A DNA stretch of 64,000 nt from Mycobacteroides chelonae (GCF_016767715.1 NZ_CP050145.1:1922001-1986000), one strand, 5' to 3'. Shown: positions 47,585-56,830, counted from the first letter of the stretch. The notes: generated by a model from the sequence alone, not told the origin. Program-made: numbers and translations.

Positions 47585-48688
47585 ATGAATCCGCTTCCCG
47601 AGTTCACCCGGCAACTCAACCCGTCACCGGCCAGCCCGGCGCGTCGGGCTGAGGTACTGGCCGCGCCGGGCTTTGGGAAGTACTTCACCGACCACATGGT
47701 GTCCATCGATTGGAACGCCGAAAATGGTTGGCACAACGCGCAAGTGGTGCCCTACGGCCCCATCACACTCGACCCGTCGGCCATCGTGCTGCACTACGCG
47801 CAGGAGGTCTTCGAGGGGCTCAAGGCCTACCGGCAACCCGACGGGACCATCGCGGCGTTCCGGCCCGAAGCTAACGCCGAACGAATGATCCAGTCCTGCC
47901 GCCGCATCGCCATCCCCGAGCTGCCGCAAGAGCTGTTCATCGAGTCGCTGCGTCAGCTGATCGCCGTCGACTCCGACTGGGTGCCGCCGGGCGGCGGCGA
48001 GGAATCGCTGTATCTGCGGCCGTTCATCATTGCCACCGAGGCCGGTCTCGGGGTGCGGCCCGCCGCCGAGTACCGGTACCTGCTCATCGCCTCACCCGCT
48101 GGCGCGTACTTCTCCCAGGGCATCAAGCCGGTCAGTGTCTGGCTCTCGCACGAATACGTGCGCGCCGCACCAGGCGGGATCGGCGCGGCCAAGACGGGTG
48201 GGAACTACGCCGCCTCGCTGGTCGCCCAGGCGCAGGCCGCCGAAGAGGGCTGCGATCAGGTGGTCTGGCTCGATGCCATCGAGCGCCGGTACATCGAAGA
48301 AATGGGTGGCATGAACCTGTTCTTCGTGTTCGGCCGCGACGGTGAGGCCCGCTTGGTTACTCCCGAACTATCCGGATCACTGCTGCCCGGTGTGACGCGG
48401 AAGTCCTTGTTGCAGCTGGCCTCCGATGCCGGATTCGCCATCGAGGAACGCAAGATCGACGTCGACGAGCTGGAGAAGAAGGCGGCCTCGGGAGAGATCA
48501 CCGAGGTGTTCGCCTGCGGCACAGCCGCGGTCATCACGCCGGTTGGCCGCGTCAAGCACTCCAGCGGTGAATTCACCATTGGCGAAGGGCAACCCGGCGA
48601 GGTGACCATGGCGCTGCGCGACACGCTGACCGGAATCCAGCGCGGCACCTTCGCCGATACGCACGGCTGGATCACCAAGCTCGGCTAG
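47585..48688 (+). CDS. ilvE: Branched-chain amino acid aminotransferase
   Basis: A 367-aa fold-type IV PLP aminotransferase equivalent to Rv2210c (IlvE), interconverting Leu, Ile and Val with their 2-oxo acids. Visible parts are [28 protein letters not shown], the PLP-lysine region [27 protein letters not shown] and [14 protein letters not shown]. It follows gcvT by 42 bases. Its TAG lies in a CTAG palindrome that also provides the stop codon of the convergent phosphatase gene. Confidence 0.96.
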   Translation: MNPLPEFTRQLNPSPASPARRAEVLAAPGFGKYFTDHMVSIDWNAENGWHNAQVVPYGPITLDPSAIVLHYAQEVFEGLKAYRQPDGTIAAFRPEANAERMIQSCRRIAIPELPQELFIESLRQLIAVDSDWVPPGGGEESLYLRPFIIATEAGLGVRPAAEYRYLLIASPAGAYFSQGIKPVSVWLSHEYVRAAPGGIGAAKTGGNYAASLVAQAQAAEEGCDQVVWLDAIERRYIEEMGGMNLFFVFGRDGEARLVTPELSGSLLPGVTRKSLLQLASDAGFAIEERKIDVDELEKKAASGEITEVFACGTAAVITPVGRVKHSSGEFTIGEGQPGEVTMALRDTLTGIQRGTFADTHGWITKLG

Positions 48689-50397
48689 GACGCCTGTGCG
48701 CGTACGGGGCGGCGATAGGTCACCGTGTCGAATTCGCGTCCATACTCATCGACGGCCGTGACATCCATCTCGCTGACGAATGTCCCCGGCCGCACGTCGA
48801 CGCGGATGAATGCGTAGTTGCGATACCGCACGCGCGACCAGGTGACCGCCTCGGCGTGCTTACTGCCGTCGGGCGCCCAGACGTAGCTGTTGGGAACCAA
48901 AGTGTCGGTGAGCTCGCGGCCCCGGTATCCCTCCGGCTCGCCCGGCTGAAAGTCATAGCGGGGCCGGCCCGCAGAACCCACCGTGTAGTACACGGTGCCA
49001 TCCGATTCCGGGTCTACGGTGGACCGATCGCCGGCCTCTCGGGTCGGACGTCCCGCGCGAATCGGATCCGTGCGCTCGAAGACGTGGTTGTGTCCCTGCA
49101 GCACCAGATCCACCTGATAGCGGTCGAACAGCGCGCACCACGCGTCGCGCACGCCACCGTCGCTGGCATGCGACAGCGTCGTCGAGTACGCGCAGTGGTG
49201 GAAGAAGCACACGATGAAGTCGATATTCGGATTTGCCCGATATGCCGCTAAAGTTCTTCCCACCCAACCGGTTTGGGCGCCGCCCGAGTAGCCTGTGTTC
49301 GCCCTGATCTCGTAGGACACGTCATTGGCGTCCAGGGACAGGACGGCGACATTGCCGTAGGTGAACGAGTACGCGGACGGGCACCCCGCGGGGCCGTTGC
49401 CGGGGAATCCGAGACGGGCCAGATGGCCGCCGTAGCCGTGATTTCCGTACGCGGCTTCCATGTCGTGATTGCCGGTGGCGAACATCCATGGTGTTGTCGA
49501 GGCGCTGGGCTCGATGGAGGTCAGGTAGACGTCCCAGACGAACGGATTGTATTTGTCGAACCCGGCCGCGGCCTTGCCGCCGGAAGATACGAACTCGGGC
49601 TTCTTTCCCATTCCGGATGGGTCCGCATAGGCGATGTCCCCGGCCAGGATATGAAAATCAGGTCGGCACGCCACGATCTGGTTCATGACGTTCTGTGTGT
49701 GCGGCGTGGCCGGGTCGTTGTCGGCGCTGTAGTAGCTGTCGTCGTATTCACCGGGGGCCAGATTTGGTGGGAGCGAGGGGGTCTCGTCGGTGCCCTGATC
49801 GCCCATCATGGTGAACCGGAAGGGGGCGAACGCGTTTCGTGCGGACGGAAGGGCCGTCGAGGCGGAACGGATATCGCTCGAGAATCCGTCGGTGGTGCGC
49901 CAGCGGTAGAAGTGCTCAGTGCCCCCGCCGAGTCCATGGACGGGAGCGTGCACGTAGAACTGTTCGGCTCCCAGCGCCCCGTGATCGCTTGAGGGAATCT
50001 GTGTCACGAGATTGCGGACCTCGGCTTCGAGGGAGGCGCCGAGTTCGGGGGTAGGCCCATGGTCGAGAAAGATCTTGGTGCCGTGCGGATTTCTGGACAG
50101 CTGCCCGGAAAAGCTGAGCTGGCTGGACGAATCTGCGCCGTACCCCACCCGCCTGCCGGCCACACCCAGTGGTGCGTCATCGGCATACGCCCGCCGCCCA
50201 AACGGTGATACGCCCAGCGCGGCGACCGCGGCAGCGGCGGCCGATCCCCGCAGGAAGTTGCGACGCGAGACCGGATGGCGACGCAGATATCCGCGATGCC
50301 ATTCGTACTGTTCGGCCATGGACATCGAGCGGGCGATCGGCTCGGGAATCCCCATATCCGGTGTCTCACCGGCGGGGGTCACAGGATTGCGCGGCAT
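48685..50397 (-). CDS. Tat-exported purple acid phosphatase-like metallophosphoesterase
   Basis: A 570-aa protein with a twin-arginine signal ([20 protein letters not shown], Arg45-Arg46) and a C-terminal calcineurin-like domain. Dinuclear metal motifs in order are MMGDQG (usually GDxG), LAGDIAYAD with Tyr, [17 protein letters not shown] and GHNHVFERT. This is the purple acid phosphatase pattern, as in M. tuberculosis Rv2577. It should be folded in the cytoplasm and exported to release phosphate from organic phosphoesters. ATG 50397 is used; later ATGs at codons 15 and 25 are possible. It sits between ilvE and cobS, away from other phosphate genes. Confidence 0.9.
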   Translation of the reverse strand: MPRNPVTPAGETPDMGIPEPIARSMSMAEQYEWHRGYLRRHPVSRRNFLRGSAAAAAVAALGVSPFGRRAYADDAPLGVAGRRVGYGADSSSQLSFSGQLSRNPHGTKIFLDHGPTPELGASLEAEVRNLVTQIPSSDHGALGAEQFYVHAPVHGLGGGTEHFYRWRTTDGFSSDIRSASTALPSARNAFAPFRFTMMGDQGTDETPSLPPNLAPGEYDDSYYSADNDPATPHTQNVMNQIVACRPDFHILAGDIAYADPSGMGKKPEFVSSGGKAAAGFDKYNPFVWDVYLTSIEPSASTTPWMFATGNHDMEAAYGNHGYGGHLARLGFPGNGPAGCPSAYSFTYGNVAVLSLDANDVSYEIRANTGYSGGAQTGWVGRTLAAYRANPNIDFIVCFFHHCAYSTTLSHASDGGVRDAWCALFDRYQVDLVLQGHNHVFERTDPIRAGRPTREAGDRSTVDPESDGTVYYTVGSAGRPRYDFQPGEPEGYRGRELTDTLVPNSYVWAPDGSKHAEAVTWSRVRYRNYAFIRVDVRPGTFVSEMDVTAVDEYGREFDTVTYRRPVRAQAS

Positions 50398-50485
50398 AAG
50401 TTCGAATAGTGGCCTACGGCACCAGGTAACGCGACCGCACAGGCCGGGGTGATCGCGAACTCTTGATGAATCTTTCGTCGCCGCC

Positions 50486-51244
50486 TCACGAGGCCGCGAA
50501 TCCGAGTGCTGCCAGCGTGGTGGTCACCTCGATGCTCGCTCCTAACACGTCTCCGGTGATGCCACCGAACCTGCGCACGCAGTGGCGCACCAGCAGCACT
50601 CCGGCGCCCAGTGCGATCACCACCGCAACCGGCCCTTGCCATGGCCGCCAGGGCTGCGCGAGAAAGCCGACGGCCATCGCCGCGAGCACCCAGATCCCGG
50701 CCAGCCACAAAGGCTGCGACCCGGCCACCCGGGCACCGAAGCCGCTGTGTGCGGCACCTGGCACGCCGCGCCGACACGCCACCACCGCGCTGACGCGCCC
50801 CACCGCGATCGCCAGCGCGATGGCCAGCCACTCCTGCCGGGAGGCCAGCATTCCGAACGACAATGTCTGTGCCAGAAGGATGATGATCACCGCAGCAACC
50901 CCGAACGGTCCGGCCGAACCATCGCGCATCACGGTGAGTGCGCGCTCCGGTGGTCCGTAGCAGCCGAGCCCATCCGCGGTGTCGGACAGGCCGTCGATAT
51001 GCATGCCGCGGGTCGCCAGCACCACCACCGTTGCGGCGGCAAGCCCCGCGATGGGCGCGATGTAGGCCGATGTCGCCAGGTAGGCGGTTGCCGCTGCGAG
51101 CGCACCGAGTGCGGCGCCCACCACGGGCAGCGCCGTCAGCACCGGGCCCGAGAGGGTGCCGGCGAGCCGTGCGGGAACCGGTGTCACGGTGGAGAATTCG
51201 AAGGCTCCGCCGATGGGCCGCAGCAGCCGCAGCAGCCGGTTCAC
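50486..51244 (-). CDS. cobS: Cobalamin synthase (adenosylcobinamide-GDP ribazoletransferase)
   Basis: A 252-aa polytopic membrane enzyme joining adenosylcobinamide-GDP and alpha-ribazole in the last step of B12 assembly. Characteristic pieces are [38 protein letters not shown] (quoted as [13 protein letters not shown]) and SAGPFGV, with [11 protein letters not shown] near the end. GTG at 51244 overlaps the cobT stop (GTGA). Confidence 0.93.
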   Translation of the reverse strand: MNRLLRLLRPIGGAFEFSTVTPVPARLAGTLSGPVLTALPVVGAALGALAAATAYLATSAYIAPIAGLAAATVVVLATRGMHIDGLSDTADGLGCYGPPERALTVMRDGSAGPFGVAAVIIILLAQTLSFGMLASRQEWLAIALAIAVGRVSAVVACRRGVPGAAHSGFGARVAGSQPLWLAGIWVLAAMAVGFLAQPWRPWQGPVAVVIALGAGVLLVRHCVRRFGGITGDVLGASIEVTTTLAALGFAAS

Positions 51245-52260
51245 GCGCCCGGCCCGTCGATTCGGGCCTCATTGAAGGTCGCCATCTGTGCCAGTGTGCC
51301 CGCGGCGGCCTGCAACACCGGTAGTGCGACGAGCGCCCCGGAGCCCTCACCCAAGCGCATCTGCAGATCCAGCACGGGATCCAGCCGGAGGCGTTGGAGG
51401 GCAAGCGAATGCGCCGGCTCGGTGGAGCGATGCCCGGCGAGCCACCACTGGCGTGCGCCCGGAGCCAGCTGCTCGGCCACCAGTGCGGCTGCGGTCACCA
51501 CCAGCCCGTCGAGCAGCACAGGGGTGCGCCGCACCGCCGCGTGCGCCACGAAACCGGTGATTGCCGCCAGATCGGCGCCACCTGCCCGGGCGAGCAGCGC
51601 CACCGGGTCGGCACGCACATCTTTGGTGCGGCGCAACGCATCGCGTACCGCGGCGGTCTTGCGTGCCCACCCTGCGTCGTCGACTCCGGTGCCACGGCCC
51701 ACCACCGCCACCGGTTCGCTTCCGGTGAGCGCCGCCACCAGCACGGTCGCGGGAGTGGTGTTGCCGATGCCCATATCGCCCGCGATGAGCAGATCGGCTC
51801 CGGAGTCGATCTCGGCGTCGGCCAGGGCGATACCGGCAGCCAGCGCGGCATGAGCCTGCTCCTCGGTGAGAGCGTCCTCGACGGCGATATTGCCGCTGGG
51901 ACGGCCCACGGCGATGTCGGCGACGCGCACACTGGCCCCCGCTAGCGCGGCGAGCACGTTGACGGCCGCGCCGCCCGCTTCGATGTTGCGCACCATCTGT
52001 GCGGTCACCGACGGGGGATAGGCGGACACTCCGGCGGCAGCCACACCGTGATCACCGGCGAAGACGATCACCCGAGGATGTTGGAATGTCTCAGGGGGGC
52101 AACGATTTTGGCAGGCCGCTACCCAAACCGAGAGCTCTTCCAGACGTCCCAGTGCGCCGTCCGGTTTGGTGAGCTGCCGTTGCCGGTCACGTGCGGCGGC
52201 GGCGATATCCGGGTTGGGTGCCGAGACCGGGGCGAAACGCGGTGCCTCGCCGCCGCTCAC
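51241..52260 (-). CDS. cobT: Nicotinate-nucleotide:dimethylbenzimidazole phosphoribosyltransferase
   Basis: A 339-aa CobT, which makes alpha-ribazole phosphate, the lower-ligand precursor. Motifs are [35 protein letters not shown] (general-base region nearby) and [21 protein letters not shown], then a late [12 protein letters not shown] at 52260 overlaps the cobU stop, and its own stop overlaps cobS, so cobU-cobT-cobS form one coupled unit. Confidence 0.95.
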   Translation of the reverse strand: MSGGEAPRFAPVSAPNPDIAAAARDRQRQLTKPDGALGRLEELSVWVAACQNRCPPETFQHPRVIVFAGDHGVAAAGVSAYPPSVTAQMVRNIEAGGAAVNVLAALAGASVRVADIAVGRPSGNIAVEDALTEEQAHAALAAGIALADAEIDSGADLLIAGDMGIGNTTPATVLVAALTGSEPVAVVGRGTGVDDAGWARKTAAVRDALRRTKDVRADPVALLARAGGADLAAITGFVAHAAVRRTPVLLDGLVVTAAALVAEQLAPGARQWWLAGHRSTEPAHSLALQRLRLDPVLDLQMRLGEGSGALVALPVLQAAAGTLAQMATFNEARIDGPGA

Positions 52261-52790
52261 TCGGCCGCTCCCTTGATGGCCAGTGGCTGACCGGCCACCA
52301 CCAAGAGGACCCGTTGACAGTGCTGTGCCACGGCCTGATTCAGGGCGCCGAGCTGATCGGCGAACAGCCGTCCAGATGCGGTGCCGGGCACAATGGTCAA
52401 TCCGACCTCTGGGCTCACGATCACCAACTCGCTGCCATACGAGCTGATCGCATCGACCAACTCATCGATATCGGAGGCCACAACCTCACCGCCACGGTCC
52501 CATGCCGCGCGGGCATCCATCCTCGCGGTCAGCCACCCCCCGAGATCGTCGACGAGCGTCGGCACCGCGTCGGGCGCGCGCAGTTCCTCGGCGATACGGG
52601 TTGTCTCGGCCGTCGACCAGCCGTCGGGACGCCGAGACCGGTGTGCGGCAACCCTTTGCGTCCATGCCTCGTCCTCGCGGACAGATGTTCCGGTCGCCAG
52701 GTATCGCACGGGGCCCGAGGCGGGCAGCAGAGACTCGGCGAAACGTGATTTTCCCGAACGTATTCCACCGAGCACCAGCGTGGTAGCCAC
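52257..52790 (-). CDS. cobU: Adenosylcobinamide kinase/guanylyltransferase
   Basis: A 177-aa bifunctional enzyme that phosphorylates adenosylcobinamide and then attaches GMP. The P-loop is GGIRSGKS at residues 8-15, followed by [19 protein letters not shown] and [14 protein letters not shown] at 52790 begins MATTLVLGG. In M. tuberculosis cobU lies elsewhere, so clustering with cobT and cobS is a difference of this lineage (from memory). It is the first gene of the cobalamin unit, seven bases from the DUF3043 gene stop. Confidence 0.94.
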   Translation of the reverse strand: MATTLVLGGIRSGKSRFAESLLPASGPVRYLATGTSVREDEAWTQRVAAHRSRRPDGWSTAETTRIAEELRAPDAVPTLVDDLGGWLTARMDARAAWDRGGEVVASDIDELVDAISSYGSELVIVSPEVGLTIVPGTASGRLFADQLGALNQAVAQHCQRVLLVVAGQPLAIKGAAE

Positions 52791-52796
52791 CTGAGG

Positions 52797-53462
52797 CTAG
52801 ACCGGCTCGCCGCGGTTCACCCGGGGGCGTGGTGCGCGCATCTTGCGTAATTGCGATGCGCGGCTGGCCGCGTACCAGCCGAGTTTGAAGCCGCCCTCGT
52901 CGCTGGTCGGGAAGCGTTCGGAGACGCGCTTGTTCACGAGTCTGCCGACGAAAACCCCGTCGACGATCATGACGATCATCAAGACCAGCATCGCCGGGGT
53001 CATCCACATCTGCACCTGCACAGACGGCACCGCGAACATGGTGAAGATCAGGAACAGCGCCAGAGGCATGAACAGCCCCAGCACATTGCGGCGTGAATCG
53101 ACGATGTCGCGGGCGAACGCGCGCACGGGCCCCTTGTCGCGTGGCAACAGGTACGCCTCATCGCCGGCCATCATCTTCTCGCGGCTGTCGGACATCCTGG
53201 CGCGCCGCTCTGCGTTCTCGACCTTGCGCTCGGCCCGCGACAGTTTCGGCCCGCGCAGGGACTTGCGACGCTGCCGGGCCTCGGCACTGGTCAAGGGTGC
53301 CGGGGCCACAGGTCCACGACGCTTGCCGGCATCCCGCTTCGGGGTGGGGCGGCCCTTTCCGGCCTGCGCCGGCGATGTGATGTCCGTCTCACCGGCAGGT
53401 GATGAGGACTCGTCGGCGGCGCCGTTTTCGGATGTGGATTTCTTTCGGCCGAGCAGATTCAC
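52797..53462 (-). CDS. DUF3043 membrane protein (Rv2206 type)
   Basis: A 221-aa protein. The N-terminal 90 residues are polar and basic with low complexity ([17 protein letters not shown]). The conserved part then begins ([29 protein letters not shown], two pieces), followed by two transmembrane helices at about residues 130-170. A basic C-terminus follows ([22 protein letters not shown]). Function is unknown. GTG 53462 is only 22 bases from the divergent glycerate kinase start. Confidence 0.87.
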   Translation of the reverse strand: MNLLGRKKSTSENGAADESSSPAGETDITSPAQAGKGRPTPKRDAGKRRGPVAPAPLTSAEARQRRKSLRGPKLSRAERKVENAERRARMSDSREKMMAGDEAYLLPRDKGPVRAFARDIVDSRRNVLGLFMPLALFLIFTMFAVPSVQVQMWMTPAMLVLMIVMIVDGVFVGRLVNKRVSERFPTSDEGGFKLGWYAASRASQLRKMRAPRPRVNRGEPV

Positions 53463-53484
53463 ACGCCCAGATTATCCTGCGCGA

Positions 53485-54543
53485 ATGAGTCAGATTCTGG
53501 TGGCGCCCGACAGCTTCGGAGACACGCTCACCGCCACGGAGGCGGCGACTGCCATCGCGGAGGGCTGGGGAAGGACTCGCCCCGGCGACATCGTCGTCCT
53601 CAGCCCCCAATCAGACGGGGGACCCGGGTTCGTCGACGTGCTGGCCGCGCAGCTGGTCACGGCGCACCGGCACGCGCTGCGAATACGCGGCCCTCTGGAT
53701 GAGGACGTCAACGCCGAGTGGCTGCTCGACGGCACGACCGCTTACATCGAATGCGCGCAGGCCTGCGGGCTGCCGCTGCTCAAACGTGCGCCGTCGGTCG
53801 ATACCGCCTGGCGTGCGCACAGCACCGGGGTCGGGCAGCTGATCGCGGCGGCGCTCGATGGCGGAGCCACCCGAATCGTGGTCGGTCTTGGCGGCAGCAG
53901 CAGCACGGATGGGGGTGCGGGGCTCGTCGCGGGCATTGGCGGGCTCATTGTGGCTCAGCGGCGTCTGGCCACAACGGAATTGGTGGTCGCCAGCGACGTC
54001 GAGCATCCGCTGCTGGGCCCGCGTGGTGCGGCCGCGGTGTTCGGTCCGCAGAAGGGCGCAGACCCGGACACTGTCAGACGCCTGGAGGCGCGGCTGGCCG
54101 GGTGGGTCGCAGAAATGGAGGAGCAGACCGGCCGGGGCGTGCGGGACCTCGCCGGGGCCGGGGCCGCCGGCGGGATCGGCGCGGCGCTGCTCGCGCTCGG
54201 AGCGCGTCGCGAATCGGGAGCGCGAATCGTCGCCGAACACACCGGCCTGGACGCTGCGATCGTGCGGGCGGGCCTGGTGATCACCGGCGAAGGCAAGTTC
54301 GATGACCAAACCCTGCACGGCAAGGTGGCGGGGGCGGTCGCGAGCCGCGCCGCGACCTCCGGCGTCCCGGTGTTGGTGCTGGCCGGGCAGGTTGCGCTGA
54401 CGGCCGATGAATACCGGAGGGCCGGTATCGCGCGTGCTGAATCGATTGCCCAGTTCGCGGGGTCCGTGCGGCTGGCCATGGAGGATGCGGCAGGCCAGCT
54501 GGCGGGCCTGGCGGCCCAGGTCGCACGTGAGCCTGGTTTCTAG
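53485..54543 (+). CDS. Glycerate kinase
   Basis: A 352-aa GarK/GlxK-type glycerate 2-kinase equivalent to Rv2205c. Family elements are [18 protein letters not shown] at the N-terminus, [33 protein letters not shown] (pieces), [31 protein letters not shown] and [16 protein letters not shown]. It would phosphorylate glycerate in glyoxylate/serine breakdown. The usual KGS of the start motif is changed to DSFGDT-type wording, so substrate could differ. ATG 53485 is the first start after the divergent gene. Confidence 0.9.
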   Translation: MSQILVAPDSFGDTLTATEAATAIAEGWGRTRPGDIVVLSPQSDGGPGFVDVLAAQLVTAHRHALRIRGPLDEDVNAEWLLDGTTAYIECAQACGLPLLKRAPSVDTAWRAHSTGVGQLIAAALDGGATRIVVGLGGSSSTDGGAGLVAGIGGLIVAQRRLATTELVVASDVEHPLLGPRGAAAVFGPQKGADPDTVRRLEARLAGWVAEMEEQTGRGVRDLAGAGAAGGIGAALLALGARRESGARIVAEHTGLDAAIVRAGLVITGEGKFDDQTLHGKVAGAVASRAATSGVPVLVLAGQVALTADEYRRAGIARAESIAQFAGSVRLAMEDAAGQLAGLAAQVAREPGF

Positions 54544-54546
54544 CCG

Positions 54547-54885
54547 TCAGCTGGCGTAGGGGCGGCAGGAGACGGTCACGTACACGGTCGCGAAAGCTGT
54601 TTCATCACTGGGGATTCCGGTGACATCTGTGGCTACGCATTGAGAAAGCGGTGCGTCCGCGACACCGTTCAACTGCACTGCATAGCCGTGTCCCTGCAGG
54701 TGCTGCACGGTGTCAGCCACGTTGCCCCCGCCGCCGATGCTGTGTGCATTCGCGGGAGGGGTTGAGGCTAAGGCCAGCAATGCCATTGCACCCGCCGTCA
54801 CTGCCGCTGCGGCGGAGAGTCTATGTCGTCTAAGCGAATCCGGTTTCCTGCGTAGGTTTCTATTTCCTGGTCGATGCATACTCAT
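54547..54885 (-). CDS. Small secreted protein under a copper-type operator
   Basis: A 112-aa protein. A Sec signal peptide ends PPANA, predicting a mature chain of about 66 residues that begins with histidine (HSIGGGGN). H15 and H19 follow, with two cysteines (PLSQC and VSCRPYAS). It resembles a family of small secreted mycobacterial proteins with a GYAVQLNG...PLSQC pattern; no function is known to me. An ATACCCCC-T-GGGGGTAT operator begins five bases before the start. With -10 TATTGT at 54887-54892 the transcript could be leaderless from ATG 54879, the alternative start. Confidence 0.75.
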   Translation of the reverse strand: MSMHRPGNRNLRRKPDSLRRHRLSAAAAVTAGAMALLALASTPPANAHSIGGGGNVADTVQHLQGHGYAVQLNGVADAPLSQCVATDVTGIPSDETAFATVYVTVSCRPYAS

Positions 54886-54889
54886 CACA

Positions 54890-54909
54890 ATACCCCCTGG
54901 GGGTATAAT
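54890..54909. promoter_or_regulatory. CsoR/RicR-type copper operator, site 1
   Basis: ATACCCCC-T-GGGGGTAT (54890-54906) is a perfect inverted repeat of the TACCC...GGGTA type bound by CsoR-family copper sensors. It overlaps TATTGT (54887-54892, leftward, secreted protein gene) and TATAAT (54904-54909, rightward), both placed as -10 elements. A Cu(I)-released repressor would therefore cover both promoters. Confidence 0.7.
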
Positions 54910-54989
54910 GATGGGTATGCATCTGATCACGCCAAATATGTTCGTAAATAAGAAGATGCGGCTGAGCTATTGATTCGTGGCGGCACAAT

Positions 54990-55568
54990 CTACAGGGGGT
55001 ATCCACCCTGCGGTGCCGGAATTCCGTTGGAGCTCACGTCGTATCGGCGAGAGTTTACGTCGCTGAAGAAGGTCCCGGAGACACGCAGTCGGCCCGAAAC
55101 CGTCGCCGCTACCAGAATTGGGTGCCGCACAAGCCGTTCGACTTGAATGGCAACGTTCACCACGGTGAGCTGATCGGTCTTGTCCAGTCCGTTGGCTGCC
55201 GCGCTGACGCGGGCCACGTGATGGTCGTGATAGGCGGCCAGGGTTTCGCGCGCATAGTCGAGCCACCGGGCGATGGGACTGGTGGGGATGTCGATCGATT
55301 CGGACATGAGAGTTTTCATCACGCCGCAGTTCGAGTGCCCACACACCACAATCGAGCGCACCTGCAGCCGGTTGACCGCGAAGTCGAGGGCGGCGTCGAC
55401 AGAGGCGTCGGCGGGGTCTGTAGGCACCACGTTCCCCATATTGCGAACGGTGAACAACTGGCCTGTGATGCGGGTGTTGGCGGTATTGGGCAGGGCCGGC
55501 CAGTCCGAGCAGGCCAAATACAGCGTGTCCGGAAGCGCGGTGTCGTGTGAGTCGAAGAACGAGGTCAT
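54990..55568 (-). CDS. Atypical beta-carbonic anhydrase-like protein
   Basis: A 192-aa protein matching the carbonic anhydrase domain that follows SulP transporters in M. tuberculosis Rv3273-like proteins: LFTVRNMGNVVPTDPADASVDAALDFAVNRL (pieces) and VVCGHSNCGVM. Zinc ligands C20, H78 and C81 are present. The usual CxDSR is changed to CSDWPA, so the Arg of the Asp-Arg pair is missing and catalysis is doubtful. The N-terminus is short compared with family members. ATG 55568 is used; TTG 55583 is possible. It lies between two genes with copper-type operators on the same strand. Confidence 0.75.
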   Translation of the reverse strand: MTSFFDSHDTALPDTLYLACSDWPALPNTANTRITGQLFTVRNMGNVVPTDPADASVDAALDFAVNRLQVRSIVVCGHSNCGVMKTLMSESIDIPTSPIARWLDYARETLAAYHDHHVARVSAAANGLDKTDQLTVVNVAIQVERLVRHPILVAATVSGRLRVSGTFFSDVNSRRYDVSSNGIPAPQGGYPL

Positions 55569-55731
55569 GCCGGGTAGCCCCAATCGGGAAGCGGCGCAGG
55601 CGCACGCGGATGCGCATGTGCCGGCCAGGTGGACAAACTCATGGATGTGGGCGGCGGTGGTATGCCGCGGCCAGCAGGTGGGCGGCCGTGAATGGCTGCC
55701 GGGGGGCGGGTCAAAGATCAGGGCTGTGCGA

Positions 55732-56169
55732 TCAGCGCCGGCTGATGCACAGATCGGTCAGCAACACACGTCCTGACCGAGGTGAGGCGGCTGTCCGGAC
55801 CCGTAATGGAGGGCCGCGAGAGATTCCAGAGAACGGCGGCACAGCAAGGGCGGCGGCAGCTATTGTCGCGAACAATGCCATGAGTGGTCGCAGCTGATGT
55901 TCGCCTCGCAATGCTGCGGCGAGTCCATCAACTCCCTGGCAGAGGCCCTTGCGCAAGGCGTTGTCGGCGTACGCGTGATCGGCTGCCGCGCTGAGGTCCG
56001 ATGCCGGTGCGGTGGCGGTTGGCGCGACCAGGCTCAGATGATGAGCCGCCAGAGGGGACGGACGCTTGTCGCCCGGTATGCAGTGCAGCACGGTCGGCAG
56101 CAGGATGCCTACCCCGAGGAGTAACGCCACCAGTGCGAGTCGGCCGCGACCTTGCGCGCGAATCGCCAT
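55732..56169 (-). CDS. LpqS-like protein, probable copper-responsive
   Basis: A 145-aa protein with an N-terminal hydrophobic segment (LALVALLLGVGILLPTVLHC), a His-rich stretch (AAHHLSL, AADHAY), a second hydrophobic segment (PLMALFATIAAAALAVPP) and a C-terminus RSGRVLLTDLCISRR. The layout and the C-terminal wording match LpqS of M. tuberculosis (which ends TGQDLLTRFCLARR, recalled), a RicR-regulated gene induced by copper. A TACCC-N5-GGGTA operator lies 27 bases upstream. LpqS function is unknown; copper binding or resistance is inferred. Confidence 0.75.
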   Translation of the reverse strand: MAIRAQGRGRLALVALLLGVGILLPTVLHCIPGDKRPSPLAAHHLSLVAPTATAPASDLSAAADHAYADNALRKGLCQGVDGLAAALRGEHQLRPLMALFATIAAAALAVPPFSGISRGPPLRVRTAASPRSGRVLLTDLCISRR

Positions 56170-56195
56170 GGCTGCAGGGTATCACACTGATACAG

Positions 56196-56214
56196 TACCC
56201 CCTATGGGTATAAT
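56196..56214. promoter_or_regulatory. CsoR/RicR-type copper operator, site 2
   Basis: TACCC-CCTAT-GGGTA (56196-56210) lies between the lpqS-like gene and the erpA-type gene. TATAAT at 56209-56214 overlaps its right arm and points toward the Fe-S carrier gene. TACTGT (leftward, about 56193-56198) overlaps its left arm and points toward the lpqS-like gene, the same geometry as site 1. Confidence 0.68.
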
Positions 56215-56461
56215 ATGGCGCTTGACGTGCGAGGATGCGTCTGTGGTGTTCTAGGATTGTTCGGTGGCTCTCTTTCGCGGCGTGCGAGATGAGTCGCCGC
56301 TGTACGGCGCGCGGGTTCTGCGGGCGCTCCACGCGTGTGCTAGATGCCACCCGGCTAGGGCATAGATGTAGGAATACCCCTAGACGAGGTACCGTTGAGA
56401 TCACAAGACGTTCATTACCTGGACGTCCGCCCGAGAGCTTCGACGCAGGGGAGATCCCACG

Positions 56462-56830
56462 ATGACTGTCCAAGACGAATCGACTGCCACCTCCACCGAG
56501 GAAACTCATGGTGCCGTCTTGACCGACGCTGCCGCCGCCAAGGCCAAGGCGCTGCTGGATCAGGAAGGCCGCGACGATCTGTCGCTGCGCATCGCGGTCC
56601 AGCCCGGTGGTTGCGCGGGCCTGCGATACCAATTGTTCTTCGATGACCGCACCCTGGACGGCGACCTGGTCACCGAGTTCGACGGTGTGAAGCTCACCGT
56701 GGACCGGATGAGTGCCCCGTACATCCAGGGCGCCTCGATCGACTTCGTCGACACCATCGAGAAGCAGGGCTTCACGATCGACAACCCGAACGCCACCGGC
56801 TCCTGCGCCTGCGGCGACTCGTTCAACTGA
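56462..56830 (+). CDS. erpA: ErpA/HesB-type iron-sulfur carrier
   Basis: A 122-aa A-type carrier equivalent to Rv2204c. It passes [Fe-S] clusters to apo-proteins. The three cluster cysteines are in VQPGGCAGLRY and GSCACGDSF, and DFVDTIEKQGFTIDNPNA is the usual pre-motif stretch. The 291-base upstream gap holds a copper-type operator with a rightward TATAAT (56209-56214) and a CTAGGG(N17)CCCTAG inverted repeat (56355-56383). Its TGA abuts the opposing stop of the next gene. LipA, encoded in this window, is a typical client of such carriers. Confidence 0.92.
   Translation: MTVQDESTATSTEETHGAVLTDAAAAKAKALLDQEGRDDLSLRIAVQPGGCAGLRYQLFFDDRTLDGDLVTEFDGVKLTVDRMSAPYIQGASIDFVDTIEKQGFTIDNPNATGSCACGDSFN

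Noticed and set aside
52843..53484. Upstream extension of the glycerate kinase frame
   Set aside because: It is antisense to the DUF3043 gene and lacks family similarity; the kinase begins naturally at ATG 53485.
54908..54973. Short frame MMGMHLITPN... starting inside the -10 of copper site 1
   Set aside because: The ATG overlaps the promoter hexamer, there is no ribosome-binding site, and the peptide has no cysteine or histidine pattern of interest.
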